The translations under genes and the position numbers were made by a program. DNA of 40,957 bases from the NCBI GenBank assembly GCA_019090795.1, contig JAHRVG010000129.1:1-40957 (forward strand), read 5' to 3'. Origin of the DNA: Paracoccaceae bacterium. Its GTDB lineage: Bacteria; Pseudomonadota; Alphaproteobacteria; Rhodobacterales; Rhodobacteraceae. Position 1 is the first letter of the stretch. Each line of letters begins with the position of its first letter. Below are positions 1 to 8,236 of this stretch, piece after piece. The notes under the pieces are model-generated. The model was given only the letters and a program-made list of their open reading frames with translations, was not told the DNA's origin and ran no database searches.

Positions 1-53
1 CCCATGCGGCGCGACAGGCCCCCCGCCAATATTACACCCAGAATTTCAGTCAT
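1..53 (-). CDS. mobA: MobA-like molybdenum cofactor guanylyltransferase, N-terminus only (partial)
   Basis: Only the first 17 codons lie in the window; the gene runs off the left edge. The visible peptide is a short hydrophobic strand followed by LAGGLSRRMG, the nucleotide-binding signature of MobA/MobA-like NTP transferases, which attach GMP to molybdopterin. The ATG at 53-51 overlaps the end of fdhD by 8 nt, so the two genes are probably translationally coupled. Pairing with fdhD, a formate dehydrogenase maturation factor, fits a molybdoenzyme-maturation operon. The family call rests on the motif and the neighbour. The rest of the protein cannot be seen, and a MocA/CTP-type relative is possible. 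Confidence 0.7.
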   Translation of the reverse strand, partial: MTEILGVILAGGLSRRM

Positions 54-921
54 TGCCCGCGCTCTTTCGCTGGTGTTTCTTGTTGTCATCAAGCACCGCC
101 GACAAGTCAGCATCCCAAACCAGTCTTTCGGCCCCGTTCAGACAGATAAACCGTTTGCCGCGCATCCGCCCGATTAACGTCAGGCCAACCTGACGCGCAA
201 TTTCCACGCCCCATGCAGTAAAGCCAGAGCGTGACGCCAGCACCGGAATCCCCATCAGAGCAGTTTTGATTACCATTTCGGAGGTCAGCCGCCCGGTGGT
301 GTAGAGGATTTTGTTCTCTGCCGTGGCATTTGTAGACTGCATCCAGCCTGCGATTTTATCTACCGCATTGTGACGGCCCACATCCTCCATATAGACCAGC
401 GGCCGATTACCCTGACACAGCACAGAGCCATGAATGGCCCCCGCCTGTAAATACAGGCTGGGCATGGTGTTGATCTGCGCCGCCAAATCATAGAGCCATG
501 AGGTTTTTACCTGCACATCGGGCAATTCAACGCGGTCCAGCCCCTCCATCATATCGCCAAAAACTGTGCCCACGGCACAGCCACTGGTGCGGGTTTTCTT
601 TTGCAGCTTTTCCTCGTAACTGGTTTTGCCATCTGTGCGGACAACAACGGTTTCCAACTCCTCGTCGAAATCGACCCCGTGCACGACCTCACCATCCTGC
701 AACATGCCCTGATTGCGCAAGAAACCGAGCGCCAGATATTCTGGGTAATCACCTATGGTCATGGCAGTGACTATTTCCTGACCGTTCAGAAAAATGGTCA
801 GGGGTCGTTCCTCGACCACCGAAATCTCCTGCGGCTGGCCCAGATGATCGACCCCGCTGACAACCCGCGTCAGGCGGGTATTGTCCGGATCGGGGGCAAT
901 AATTAACCCGTTATCTTTCAT
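46..921 (-). CDS. fdhD: FdhD, sulfurtransferase for formate dehydrogenase maturation
   Basis: 291 aa. FdhD passes sulfur from the cysteine desulfurase IscS to the Mo/W-bis-PGD cofactor of formate dehydrogenases in the cytoplasm. Recognisable segments are VVEERPLTIFLNG near residue 36, the GFLRNQG block near 66, the Cys loop TSGCAVGT (Cys115), and the C-terminal EDVGRHNAVDK and TTGRLTSEMV blocks. E. coli FdhD has a CxxC-like loop; only one Cys is present here, in a variant I believe other proteobacteria share. The ATG at 921 follows a GAGG-type ribosome site. A longer open frame to 1488 runs into the divergent azlC and is not used. fdhD overlaps the downstream mobA-like gene. Confidence 0.93.
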   Translation of the reverse strand: MKDNGLIIAPDPDNTRLTRVVSGVDHLGQPQEISVVEERPLTIFLNGQEIVTAMTIGDYPEYLALGFLRNQGMLQDGEVVHGVDFDEELETVVVRTDGKTSYEEKLQKKTRTSGCAVGTVFGDMMEGLDRVELPDVQVKTSWLYDLAAQINTMPSLYLQAGAIHGSVLCQGNRPLVYMEDVGRHNAVDKIAGWMQSTNATAENKILYTTGRLTSEMVIKTALMGIPVLASRSGFTAWGVEIARQVGLTLIGRMRGKRFICLNGAERLVWDADLSAVLDDNKKHQRKSAGND

Positions 922-996
922 TTGCACCCTCGCCAAATTTGTCCTAGGAGTAATTGATAATCCGCCCACAGGGCATTTCCAAGCATCTTCTGGCAC

Positions 997-1713
997 ATGA
1001 CTAATCAACACCCTAATCCCCGCGCGGCGTACTGGAGCGGCTTTCGAACCGGAGCGCCCTTTATTCTGGTCGTAGCCCCCTTTGCCCTGCTGTTCGGCGT
1101 GGTCGCACAAGAGGCAGGCCTCAGCATTCTGCAACTGATGAGCATGACGGTTCTGGTGATCGCCGGGGCAGCGCAGTTGACGGCGTTGGCCCTGCTGAGC
1201 GAACACGCGCCCACGGTGATTGTTTTGATCACTTCGCTGGCGGTGAACCTGCGTATGGCGATGTACTCCGCCGCGATGGTGCCGCATCTGGGTAAGGCAA
1301 AACTGTCCACACGCCTGTGGGTCAGCTATTTTCTGGTGGATCAAGCCTTTGCCGTGTCGATCCTGAAGTACGAAGAAACACCGGATATGGCGCTGTCCGA
1401 AAAGCTGGCCTTTTTCTTTGGCGCGATGAGTCCGGTTGCGCCGGTTTGGTATGCCGGTACTTTGGCGGGGGCCTTGCTGGGGTCGCAAATTCCACCGGAA
1501 TACTCGCTCGATTTCGCGGTGCCGATTTGCTTCATCGCCATTACCGGCCCGATGCTACGCACCCCTGCGCATTTGGTTGCGGCATTTGTTTCAGTGAGCG
1601 TGGCCTTGTTGCTGGCGTGGATTCCCTATTCCTTGGGGTTACTCGTGGCTGCAGTTTTAGCGATGATTGCCGGGGCGCAAACCGAAGTGTTGTTGGCGCG
1701 GAGGAAAGCATGA
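997..1713 (+). CDS. azlC: AzlC-family branched-chain amino acid permease, large subunit
   Basis: 238 aa inner-membrane protein of the AzlC family, which pairs with AzlD to export branched-chain amino acids and analogues. It has several hydrophobic helices and the family blocks near PFALLFGVVA (about residue 27), AGAAQL (about 56), NLRMAMYSA (about 84) and the FxVDQAFA segment (about 110). Its TGA overlaps the azlD ATG by 4 nt, the standard azlCD arrangement. No strong ribosome site precedes the ATG at 997, although an AGGAG lies about 50 bp upstream. It is divergent from fdhD with only 75 bp between. The true substrate cannot be told from sequence. Confidence 0.9.
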   Translation: MTNQHPNPRAAYWSGFRTGAPFILVVAPFALLFGVVAQEAGLSILQLMSMTVLVIAGAAQLTALALLSEHAPTVIVLITSLAVNLRMAMYSAAMVPHLGKAKLSTRLWVSYFLVDQAFAVSILKYEETPDMALSEKLAFFFGAMSPVAPVWYAGTLAGALLGSQIPPEYSLDFAVPICFIAITGPMLRTPAHLVAAFVSVSVALLLAWIPYSLGLLVAAVLAMIAGAQTEVLLARRKA

Positions 1714-2039
1714 TTCTGGATCAAACCACTATCTGGATTGTGATTGCCGGGCTGGCGGTCGGTACTTTCCTGATCCGCTTTTCTTTTATCGGCCTGATCG
1801 GGGACCGGGAGCTGCCGGAATGGGTGCTGCGGCATTTACGCTACACCGCTGTTGCCGTTTTGCCCGGCCTGATCGCACCGCTGGTGGTGTGGCCGGCTGC
1901 AACGGGCGGAAATCCGGATGCCTCGCGCATGGCGGCGGCAGTCGTCGCATTTGTTGTTGGCATGTGGTGGAAGAGCGTGATCGGTGCGTTTATCGGGGCA
2001 ATGTCAACGTTGTATTTGGTACAGTATTTGATGGGTTAG
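1710..2039 (+). CDS. azlD: AzlD-family branched-chain amino acid transport small subunit
   Basis: 109 aa with four hydrophobic segments, the size and pattern of AzlD, the small partner of AzlC. The first helix is followed by the family motif TFLIRFSFI (about residues 18-26), and LRYTAVAVLPGL lies mid-protein. The start at 1710 overlaps the azlC stop as ATGA and has a GAGGAAAG ribosome site at 1701-1708, which makes the much longer upstream open frame unlikely. It probably forms a two-gene transport operon with azlC. The next gene converges from the other strand. Confidence 0.9.
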   Translation: MILDQTTIWIVIAGLAVGTFLIRFSFIGLIGDRELPEWVLRHLRYTAVAVLPGLIAPLVVWPAATGGNPDASRMAAAVVAFVVGMWWKSVIGAFIGAMSTLYLVQYLMG

Positions 2040-2051
2040 GGCCGTAAATCC

Positions 2052-2074
2052 CCCCGCAGAGCACTGCAGCGGGG
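2052..2074. terminator. Hairpin between convergent azlD and PatB-like gene
   Basis: A 6-bp perfect GC stem (CCCCGC / GCGGGG, 2052-2057 with 2069-2074) with an 11-nt loop lies in the 54-bp gap between two convergent genes. No clear T-run follows on either strand, so terminator function is an inference from position. Confidence 0.4.
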
Positions 2075-2093
2075 ATCGCTGTCACGGACAGAA

Positions 2094-3266
2094 TCACTGC
2101 AAATCGCCAAAGGCCTCTTGCATCCTCTTTATGGCGTCCTCGACAACCGAATGCGGGCATCCAAGATTAAAGCGCATGAAATTTTCACCCCCAGAGCCAA
2201 AGGTTGCCCCCAGATTGGCGGCGATTTTGGCGGTTTTGGCGGTGCGCGCGTTGATTTCCGTCGGGGCCATTCCTGTGTCGCTGAAATCAACCCAAGCCAA
2301 ATAAGTGGATTGCAGTGGCATGGATTTCAGGCCGGGAATGGCGTTGATGCCTGCATCAAATGTCTGGCGGTTACGCTCAAGGTAGGCGATCAACCCATCC
2401 ACCCAGGCCGCGCCCTCGGGCGAATAGGCGGCTGTGGTCATCGCAACGCCAAAGACCGTGCTGGAAATTGCCAAAGCGTTCATCGTGGCGGTGAATTTGG
2501 CATGTAGTGCAGGGTCTTGAATGATCACATTACCCAGATGGTTGCCCGCAATGTTGAACGTTTTGGACGGGGCTGTCAGCATGATCAACCGGTCTTTGAT
2601 TTCCGGTGTGGCAAGGGGCATTGGCAAGTGTTTGTTGCCCCCGAAAACTAGATCATGGTGGATTTCATCGGATACCAGCAACAGATCGTGGCGTTGGCAA
2701 AAAGCGGCGAGCTCACTTAATTCTTCTTGCGTCCAGACGCGCCCCCCCGGATTGTGCGGCGAACACAGGATCACCATTTTCTCATCGCCGGTCATTTGCG
2801 CATCATAGGCCGCAAAATCCATGGTATAGAGGCCGTTTTCTTGCTCTAACGGACATTCCACAACTTTGCGGTCACTGGCGTTGATCACTTTGGCAAAAGC
2901 GTGGTAAACTGGGGTGAACAGCACAATCCCGTCACCGGGCTTGGTAAAAGCCTGCAACGTCAGCGCCACCGCATTCACCAACCCGAAAGTCGAGAAAATT
3001 TCATCTGGTTGAACTTGCCAGCCGTGGCGGTTTTCCATCCACCAGCAAATCGCATTCTTATAAGCGCTGTAATCGCCCTGATAGCCCAAAACCCCATGAT
3101 CCAGCAGGTTTTGCCCAGCCGCAAGAATGTGATCAGCGGCGGGGAAATCCATATCCGCCACCCACATCGCTATGCCGTCATTGGGGCTGACGCCATAGAG
3201 CGCTTCCATCGCATCCCATTTAGCGCATTTGGTGCCGCGGCGGTCGATAATATCGTCAAAGCTCAT
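2094..3266 (-). CDS. PatB/MalY-type PLP-dependent C-S lyase (aminotransferase fold I)
   Basis: 390 aa. These are fold-type I PLP enzymes that usually cleave cysteine-S-conjugates such as cystathionine to pyruvate, ammonia and a thiol; some are annotated as aminotransferases. The N-terminus carries the family block WVADMDFP (about 35-42). NPGGR (172-176), SDEIH (199-203) and the PLP lysine in SKTFNIAG (Lys235) are intact, and the length is typical. The frame is open upstream to 3818, but the ATG at 3266 gives the family N-terminus (MSFDDIIDRRGT) and avoids running through the divergent def gene. The exact substrate is not determinable. Confidence 0.9.
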   Translation of the reverse strand: MSFDDIIDRRGTKCAKWDAMEALYGVSPNDGIAMWVADMDFPAADHILAAGQNLLDHGVLGYQGDYSAYKNAICWWMENRHGWQVQPDEIFSTFGLVNAVALTLQAFTKPGDGIVLFTPVYHAFAKVINASDRKVVECPLEQENGLYTMDFAAYDAQMTGDEKMVILCSPHNPGGRVWTQEELSELAAFCQRHDLLLVSDEIHHDLVFGGNKHLPMPLATPEIKDRLIMLTAPSKTFNIAGNHLGNVIIQDPALHAKFTATMNALAISSTVFGVAMTTAAYSPEGAAWVDGLIAYLERNRQTFDAGINAIPGLKSMPLQSTYLAWVDFSDTGMAPTEINARTAKTAKIAANLGATFGSGGENFMRFNLGCPHSVVEDAIKRMQEAFGDLQ

Positions 3267-3371
3267 CGTAAAGTATCCCAGTTTGATTGGCGCTAGGCTA
3301 GCCGCGAGTAAGTTACTTGCCAAGACGTAAACCGCCTTGAAAACAGTCCTTTCATGCCTTAAATCGCGGGC

Positions 3372-3893
3372 ATGACTTTGCAAAAAATCCTGTGGCACCC
3401 CGATCCGCATCTCAAGAAGAAATGTAGCGAGATCGGATTGGTGGATGATGTAACCCGCGCGCTGGCCGATGACCTGCTGGCGACGATGTATAATGCGCCC
3501 GGAGTCGGGCTGGCGGCACCGCAAATCGGTGAAGTTAAGCGTATGTTTGTAATGGACTGCACCGCCAAAGAGGAAGACCCCTTTGCCAGAGTGTTGATCA
3601 ACCCCGAAATCGTTTGGTCCTCCAAAGAGACGAGCGTTTATAACGAGGGTTGTTTGTCTTTGCCGGAACAATACGCCGATATCACGCGCCCTGCCGAGGT
3701 TCGGGTGCAGTATCTGAATCGGGATGGCAAAGAGGTCGAGGAGCATTTTGACGGGCTGTGGGCCACTTGTGCGCAACATGAAATTGATCACCTGAACGGC
3801 AAGCTGTTCATTGACCATTTGTCATCGCTCAAACGTACCATGTTCACCCGCAAAATGATGAAGATGAAAAAGGAAAGGACGCGCGACGAATGA
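3372..3893 (+). CDS. def: Peptide deformylase (active form)
   Basis: 173 aa. It removes the formyl group from the N-terminal Met of nascent proteins. All three PDF motifs are intact: GVGLAAPQIG (44-53), EGCLS with the metal-ligand Cys94, and HEIDH (136-140) with both His ligands and catalytic Glu137. The C-terminal tail is Lys/Met rich (KMMKMKKER), as in type I enzymes where it can contact the ribosome. It is first in a plus-strand operon; its TGA overlaps the ATG of a second PDF-like gene by 4 nt, and fmt follows. The short divergent gap to the PatB-like gene should hold both promoters. Confidence 0.96.
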   Translation: MTLQKILWHPDPHLKKKCSEIGLVDDVTRALADDLLATMYNAPGVGLAAPQIGEVKRMFVMDCTAKEEDPFARVLINPEIVWSSKETSVYNEGCLSLPEQYADITRPAEVRVQYLNRDGKEVEEHFDGLWATCAQHEIDHLNGKLFIDHLSSLKRTMFTRKMMKMKKERTRDE

Positions 3894-4399
3894 CCGTGCG
3901 CCCCTTTATTCCCTATCCCGACAAGCGCTTGCGCAGTGTTTGTGAGCCTGTTTCTGAAATTGACGATGAGGTGCGCGGCATCTGGCAAGATATGCTCGAT
4001 AGCATGTACGCCATGCCCGGTGTTGGCCTCGGTGCACCGCAAATCGGCGTGTTGCGGGCCTTGGCGGTGATGGATTGTACCGAAGCTGGCGATCAGCCGG
4101 TGCGCATGGCCAACCCCGAGGTTTTGCACGCGTCGGTAAAGCTGCGCGAACATTCCGAAGGCTCGCCCAATTTGCCGAATGTCCGGAGTAAAATCCATCG
4201 CCCCCGCGCTGTGACGGTGCGGTTTATGGATGAAAACGGCGATGTGGTGGAAAAGGATTTTGTCGGATTGTGGGCGACATCAGTTCAACACCAGATTGAT
4301 CACCTGAACGGCAAGATGTATTTCGACCACCTGAAACCCGTGAAACGCAAGATGCTGCTGGCCAAAGCGGCAAAGCTGGCTAAGCGGGAGGCTTCCTGA
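3890..4399 (+). CDS. Peptide deformylase-like protein, catalytic residues lost
   Basis: 169 aa, collinear with the preceding def over its whole length, with the first motif kept as [10 protein letters not shown] (44-53). Motif II reads EGSPNLP, so the metal-ligand Cys is Ser92. Motif III reads HQIDH (134-138), so the catalytic Glu is Gln135, while both His ligands remain. By PDF chemistry this protein should not deformylate peptides in the usual way. The frame is undamaged and sits between def and fmt with 4-nt and 1-nt overlaps, which argues for a maintained function rather than decay. Candidate roles are ribosome or formyl-Met-peptide binding, or partnership with Def. Proteins called peptide deformylase-like are known; their role is not clear to me. 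Confidence 0.88.
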   Translation: MTVRPFIPYPDKRLRSVCEPVSEIDDEVRGIWQDMLDSMYAMPGVGLGAPQIGVLRALAVMDCTEAGDQPVRMANPEVLHASVKLREHSEGSPNLPNVRSKIHRPRAVTVRFMDENGDVVEKDFVGLWATSVQHQIDHLNGKMYFDHLKPVKRKMLLAKAAKLAKREAS

Positions 4400-5307
4400 T
4401 GCGCGTAATTTTTATGGGCACTCCGGATTTTTCAGTGCCGGTTCTGCAAGCGCTGGCCGCTGAACATGAGGTCGTCGCTGTTTACTGCCAACCGCCGCGC
4501 CCTGCCGGTCGTGGTAAAAAGGACCGCCCCACTGCGGTGCAGGTTGCGGCGCAAGAATTGGGTTTAAAAGTGCATTGCCCGTCGAATTTCAAAGGGGACG
4601 GTGCGTGCGAAGAATTTGCAGCGTTTCAAGCGGATGTGGCGGTTGTGGTGGCATATGGATTGATTCTGCCGCAAGCGGTGCTGGATATGCCGCGCAAGGG
4701 TTGCCTGAATATCCACGCTTCACTGCTGCCGCGTTGGCGCGGGGCCGCGCCGATCCACCGTGCGGTCATGGCGGGGGATGCAACCACCGGCGTTTGCGTG
4801 ATGCAGATGGAGGCGGGGCTGGATACAGGCCCGGTTTTGCTGCGCAAAGAAACCGCGATTGGGGCGGATGACACGACGCTTACCCTGCATGACCGCCTTT
4901 CCTTGATGGGGGCGGATTTGATTGTTGAGGCACTGGCGGGACTGGATGCACTGACGCCCGTTGCCCAGCCGGACGCAGGCGTGACTTACGCCAAAAAGAT
5001 CGACAAGGCCGAGGCACAGATTGATTGGTCGCGCCCGGCAACAGAGGTGGATCGCCACATTCGGGGGCTATCGCCTTTCCCCGGAGCTTGGTCCGAAATC
5101 GCTGGCCAGCGGGTAAAGCTGCTGATGAGCAGCGTTGTACATGGTGCAGGAATTGCGGGCGTTGTTCTGGATGATCAGCTAACGGTTGCCTGTAGTTCTG
5201 GTGCCATTCAATTGCTGCGCTTGCAGCGCGCGGGCAAGGGGGCGATGGTGCCCAATGATTTCCTGCGCGGCTTTCCGATTGCCAAGGGGCAGCGGTTCGG
5301 GGCTTAA
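4399..5307 (+). CDS. fmt: Methionyl-tRNA formyltransferase
   Basis: 302 aa. It formylates Met-tRNAi using 10-formyl-tetrahydrofolate, supplying the formyl group that Def later removes. The Rossmann N-terminus begins [14 protein letters not shown]. The catalytic triad equivalents are Asn104, His106 and Asp142, within [16 protein letters not shown] (104-119) and the AGLDTGP segment. The C-terminal tRNA-binding domain starts near residue 205. The length is close to the E. coli enzyme (about 315 aa). The ATG overlaps the stop of the PDF-like gene by one base (TGATG), so def, the PDF-like gene and fmt form one translation-initiation operon. Confidence 0.97.
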   Translation: MRVIFMGTPDFSVPVLQALAAEHEVVAVYCQPPRPAGRGKKDRPTAVQVAAQELGLKVHCPSNFKGDGACEEFAAFQADVAVVVAYGLILPQAVLDMPRKGCLNIHASLLPRWRGAAPIHRAVMAGDATTGVCVMQMEAGLDTGPVLLRKETAIGADDTTLTLHDRLSLMGADLIVEALAGLDALTPVAQPDAGVTYAKKIDKAEAQIDWSRPATEVDRHIRGLSPFPGAWSEIAGQRVKLLMSSVVHGAGIAGVVLDDQLTVACSSGAIQLLRLQRAGKGAMVPNDFLRGFPIAKGQRFGA

Positions 5308-5350
5308 AATCCATGTAACAGTCCCTATATTGAATCTGAAAGGATTGCCC

Positions 5351-5587
5351 ATGTCGTTTATTATGCTGATTATCGTCGGTGCCGCCGCAGGTTTCATTGC
5401 CACGCGGATGATGAGAATCGAGGCGAATGTCTTTGTGACAGTCGCTATCGGTATTCTGGGTGCGTTGCTGGGCGGTGTTGTCCTGCGGGTGCTTGGATCA
5501 GTTCTGGGAATGGCCTTTGGTTTTGTTGGTGCCGTAATCGGCGCTGCGTTGCTGATTTGGATTTGGCAGACCTACTTCAAAGAGTAG
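5351..5587 (+). CDS. GlsB/YeaQ/YmgE-type small membrane protein
   Basis: 78 aa, nearly all hydrophobic, with three Gly-rich transmembrane segments (about 2-19, 25-47 and 50-73) and a short charged C-terminus. The pattern (AAAGFIATRMM near the first loop, then ILGALLGG) matches the transglycosylase-associated / GlsB/YeaQ/YmgE family of stress-linked inner-membrane proteins, whose molecular role is poorly defined. The ATG at 5351 is preceded by AAAGGA; the longer open frame starting inside fmt is a shadow. It lies 43 bp after fmt and may be co-transcribed or have its own promoter. Confidence 0.75.
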   Translation: MSFIMLIIVGAAAGFIATRMMRIEANVFVTVAIGILGALLGGVVLRVLGSVLGMAFGFVGAVIGAALLIWIWQTYFKE

Positions 5588-5630
5588 CAAAGGCACGGTG
5601 AACGTGACCTTAAGGAGCCTGCCCTAGATC

Positions 5631-5661
5631 GCGGGATGACTGGCGCTCCCAGTTAACCCGC
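5631..5661. terminator. Nested hairpin between convergent small membrane gene and trxC
   Basis: An inner stem ACTGG / CCAGT with a 5-nt loop (5639-5653) sits inside an outer stem GCGGG / CCCGC (5631-5635 with 5657-5661). It overlaps the trxC stop codon, and TTTT follows shortly after on the plus strand. It could end transcription from both converging genes. Strength is uncertain. Confidence 0.4.
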
Positions 5662-6090
5662 CGTGCTTTTGACCCAAGTCTGGATTTGCGGTGATTGCAT
5701 TGCGCCCGATTTACGGCCCTTTTCACGGCCCCCTTTGAACAGCGCCATGGTGGGAATCCCGCGAATGTTGTAAATCTGACCGGCCTTTTGATGCTCTTCG
5801 GTGTTGATTTTCACATAACGCACGGCACCCTTCATTTTCTCGGCAGCCATGGAAAATTGCGGCGCCATCATCCGGCACGGGCCACACCACGGCGCCCAGA
5901 AATCGACGACCAGCGGGATGTCATCCATCTTGGCAGCTTTTTGCAGGGTGTTCAGATCGACCTCGGCCACTTTGCCAGTAATCAACCATGAGCCACACTT
6001 GCCGCATTTGGGATTTTCGGCGATTTTGTCGGCGGGAAAGCGGCTGACGGTTCCGCAGTCAAAGCAGGTGCATTTCAGGGAATTGGCCAT
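5653..6090 (-). CDS. trxC: Thioredoxin 2 (TrxC) with N-terminal zinc ribbon
   Basis: 145 aa cytoplasmic thiol-disulfide oxidoreductase. The N-terminal 35 residues carry a zinc-ribbon arrangement (Cys9-x2-Cys12 and Cys29-x2-Cys32, plus an extra Cys7), and a full thioredoxin domain follows with WCGPC (Cys69, Cys72). The zinc ribbon separates TrxC from TrxA; in E. coli TrxC is induced by oxidative stress. A strong AGGAGG ribosome site lies 7 nt before the ATG at 6090. It is 53 bp downstream of rnhA and may be last in the ispH-methyltransferase-rnhA transcription unit. Confidence 0.93.
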   Translation of the reverse strand: MANSLKCTCFDCGTVSRFPADKIAENPKCGKCGSWLITGKVAEVDLNTLQKAAKMDDIPLVVDFWAPWCGPCRMMAPQFSMAAEKMKGAVRYVKINTEEHQKAGQIYNIRGIPTMALFKGGREKGRKSGAMQSPQIQTWVKSTAG

Positions 6091-6143
6091 CGGGGCCTCC
6101 TTTTACATTCGTTAAGTGGAATATAAGGGTGATTTGTCCAAAC

Positions 6144-6596
6144 TCAAGGCTTGAACGGTTCCATTCCCTCACGCGCCAGCTCATCCGCGCGTTCATTTTC
6201 CGGGTGGCCCGCATGGCCTTTGACCCATTCCCAGGTGATTGTGTGACGTGCTTGCGCAGCGTCCAGCTGTTTCCACAGATCGACATTTTTAACCGGCTTT
6301 TTATTGGCAGTTTTCCAGCCGTTGCGTTTCCAGCCGAAAATCCACTTGGTCAGCCCGTCTTTGACGTAAGAACTGTCGGTCACAACGGTGATCTCGGAGG
6401 CCCGCTCCAATGCTTCCAAAGCCTCTATCGCGGCCGTTAATTCCATGCGGTTGTTGGTGGTGTCAGCTGCGCCGCCACAAATGCCGCGCTCCTTGACAAC
6501 TGTTTCGCCGTCGCGGGCAATCAGCAAGGCACCCCAGCCGCCAGGGCCGGGATTGCCGGAACAAGCACCGTCGGTATAAGCAAAATAATCAGGCAT
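6144..6596 (-). CDS. rnhA: Ribonuclease HI
   Basis: 150 aa, the usual length. It cleaves the RNA strand of RNA-DNA hybrids in replication and R-loop removal. All four acidic catalytic residues are visible: Asp9 ([11 protein letters not shown]), Glu52 (NNRMEL), Asp74 (VTDSSYV) and Asp138 (ENERADELA), with the conserved His131 of the flexible loop. The ATG at 6596 gives the canonical N-terminus and overlaps the methyltransferase stop by 8 nt. An upstream in-frame start at 6650 would add a tail encoded inside the methyltransferase gene and is rejected. Confidence 0.96.
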   Translation of the reverse strand: MPDYFAYTDGACSGNPGPGGWGALLIARDGETVVKERGICGGAADTTNNRMELTAAIEALEALERASEITVVTDSSYVKDGLTKWIFGWKRNGWKTANKKPVKNVDLWKQLDAAQARHTITWEWVKGHAGHPENERADELAREGMEPFKP

Positions 6597-7179
6597 GAGC
6601 GTCCATTGTGATCCATGGGGCGACAACTCCGTCAAGGCCAGCGCCAGCACCCTTTCGTATATTGAGAATGGTGAAACCGGCGCTGGTTAGCAGGTCGTGC
6701 AGTTCAGTTTCGGTATAATAGGTATACAGCCGCCCCAGTGAATCGCGTTTCGTGCCGGTGCCGGTTTTCATGCCGATGTAAAAAATGCCGCGCGGTTTCA
6801 GGGCGCGGTGAATGGCGTCGAGGTAACGGGGCATGTCAGCGCGTGGTGCATGCAGCAGGCTGAAGCTGGCCCAGATGCCATCATACTCGGCGAAGCCAGT
6901 CACATCGTCAAAACTGCCAACTGTGACCTTTACCCCAAATTTGCGCTTCGCAAGGGCCGCCATTTTCTGTGAAGGGTCAATTGCGGTAACCACCAAACCC
7001 CGTTCTTGCATCCGTGCAGCCGCGTTTGCCGGGCCGCAACCCAGATCAAGCGCGGTGCCGCCCTTGGGCAGGGCCTCAATAAAGGCCTCTAGCGGCGCAT
7101 GCGAATCATCGGACTGCACCAATTCGTAATCCGCCGCTTTGGCGTCATAAAGGGCGACTGTTTCGGGATCAAAGCTCAT
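6589..7179 (-). CDS. Class I SAM-dependent methyltransferase
   Basis: 196 aa. A Rossmann-type methyltransferase with the SAM-binding motif [10 protein letters not shown] (43-51) and acidic motif II near VVTAIDPSQ (about 65), resembling the UbiE/Methyltransf_11/25 group. The substrate is unknown. Its ATG overlaps the ispH stop by one base (TAATG), and its own stop overlaps rnhA by 8 nt, so it is translated within the ispH-rnhA unit. Position alone does not reveal a function; small-molecule methylation is a guess. Confidence 0.83.
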   Translation of the reverse strand: MSFDPETVALYDAKAADYELVQSDDSHAPLEAFIEALPKGGTALDLGCGPANAAARMQERGLVVTAIDPSQKMAALAKRKFGVKVTVGSFDDVTGFAEYDGIWASFSLLHAPRADMPRYLDAIHRALKPRGIFYIGMKTGTGTKRDSLGRLYTYYTETELHDLLTSAGFTILNIRKGAGAGLDGVVAPWITMDAHA

Positions 7180-8129
7180 TATGTGGCCTCGCGCAGCACT
7201 CGGGGCACTTTGAACTCGATGTTTTCAACGGCGGTTTCAACAATTTCAGAGGTCACATTGTAACGGGCTTTAAAGGCGTCGATGACCTCGTTTATCAGGA
7301 TTTCCGGTGCAGAGGCGCCGGCCGTGATGCCAATGGATTTCACACCTGCCAGCGCGCGCCAGTCGATATCATCCGAGCGCTGCACCAGTTGCGAATAGGC
7401 ACAACCAGAGGTTTTGCCGACCTCCACCAAGCGGCGTGAATTCGAGGAGTTAGGCGCCCCAATCACCAGCAAGGCGTCGATCATTGGAGCCACCGCCTTG
7501 ACCGCCTCTTGCCGGTTGGTGGTGGCGTAGCAAATATCTTTTTTGTGGGGGCCAACGATGCTGGGAAAACGTTCGCGCAAAGAGGCGACCGTGGCGGTGG
7601 TATCATCAACGCTCAGGGTGGTTTGGGTGATGAAAGCCAGCTTCTCTGGGTCGCGTGGTTCGATGGTTTTTACATCTGCAACCGTTTCCACCAACAGAAC
7701 TTCTCCCTCGGGTAGTTGCCCCATGGTGCCAACGGTTTCCGGATGGCCCGCATGGCCGATCATGATGGTTTGCAAGCCATTGGCAAAGTGGCGCTCGGCC
7801 TCAATGTGTACTTTGCTGACCAGTGGGCAAGTGGCATCAACATAAACCATTTTCCGGGTTTTGGCGGCGGCAGGCACGGATTTGGGGACGCCATGGGCGG
7901 AAAATATCACAGGTCGATCGTCGGGACATTCTTCCAAATCCTCGACAAAGATCGCGCCAAGATCGCGCAGGCCGTCGACAACGTATTTATTGTGCACAAT
8001 CTCGTGGCGCACATAAACCGGCGCGCCCCATTTCTCGATTGCCAATTCGACAATCTTGATTGCACGGTCTACGCCTGCGCAAAACCCGCGGGGCGCGGCG
8101 AGGTATAGGGTGAGGTTTGGCTTTTCCAT
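7179..8129 (-). CDS. ispH: 4-hydroxy-3-methylbut-2-enyl diphosphate reductase (IspH/LytB)
   Basis: 316 aa. Last enzyme of the MEP isoprenoid pathway; it reduces HMBPP to IPP and DMAPP with a [4Fe-4S] cluster. The three cluster cysteines are in RGFCAGV (Cys17), DATCPLV (Cys101) and [10 protein letters not shown] (Cys200). The substrate-binding histidines sit in EIVHNK, SAHGV and GHAGHPE, and a SSNSRRL diphosphate-binding segment follows. Full length. It is first gene of a tightly packed minus-strand group with the methyltransferase and rnhA. Upstream is the terminator of the NYN-domain gene, so ispH should have its own promoter in 8130-8200. Confidence 0.97.
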   Translation of the reverse strand: MEKPNLTLYLAAPRGFCAGVDRAIKIVELAIEKWGAPVYVRHEIVHNKYVVDGLRDLGAIFVEDLEECPDDRPVIFSAHGVPKSVPAAAKTRKMVYVDATCPLVSKVHIEAERHFANGLQTIMIGHAGHPETVGTMGQLPEGEVLLVETVADVKTIEPRDPEKLAFITQTTLSVDDTTATVASLRERFPSIVGPHKKDICYATTNRQEAVKAVAPMIDALLVIGAPNSSNSRRLVEVGKTSGCAYSQLVQRSDDIDWRALAGVKSIGITAGASAPEILINEVIDAFKARYNVTSEIVETAVENIEFKVPRVLREAT

Positions 8130-8202
8130 CTGGGCACCTGCGAAACGGATGTTTCCGCAGGTTCTAAACCCGCTGTGGGCAAACGTCCATTGTCTGTTGC
8201 CC

Positions 8203-8231
8203 TAAAATGAAAAGGGCACCTGAAGGTGCCC
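8203..8231 (-). terminator. Rho-independent terminator after the NYN-domain gene
   Basis: A perfect 7-bp stem (GGGCACC / GGTGCCC, 8214-8220 with 8225-8231) with a TGAA loop is followed on the minus strand by TTTTCATTTT. It begins 5 nt after the stop codon of the NYN gene, so it separates that gene from ispH. Confidence 0.85.
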
Positions 8232-8236
8232 CGATC

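Noticed and set aside
922-1488. N-terminal extension of fdhD
   Set aside because: It would run through the divergent azlC gene; the ATG at 921 has a ribosome site and matches FdhD starts.
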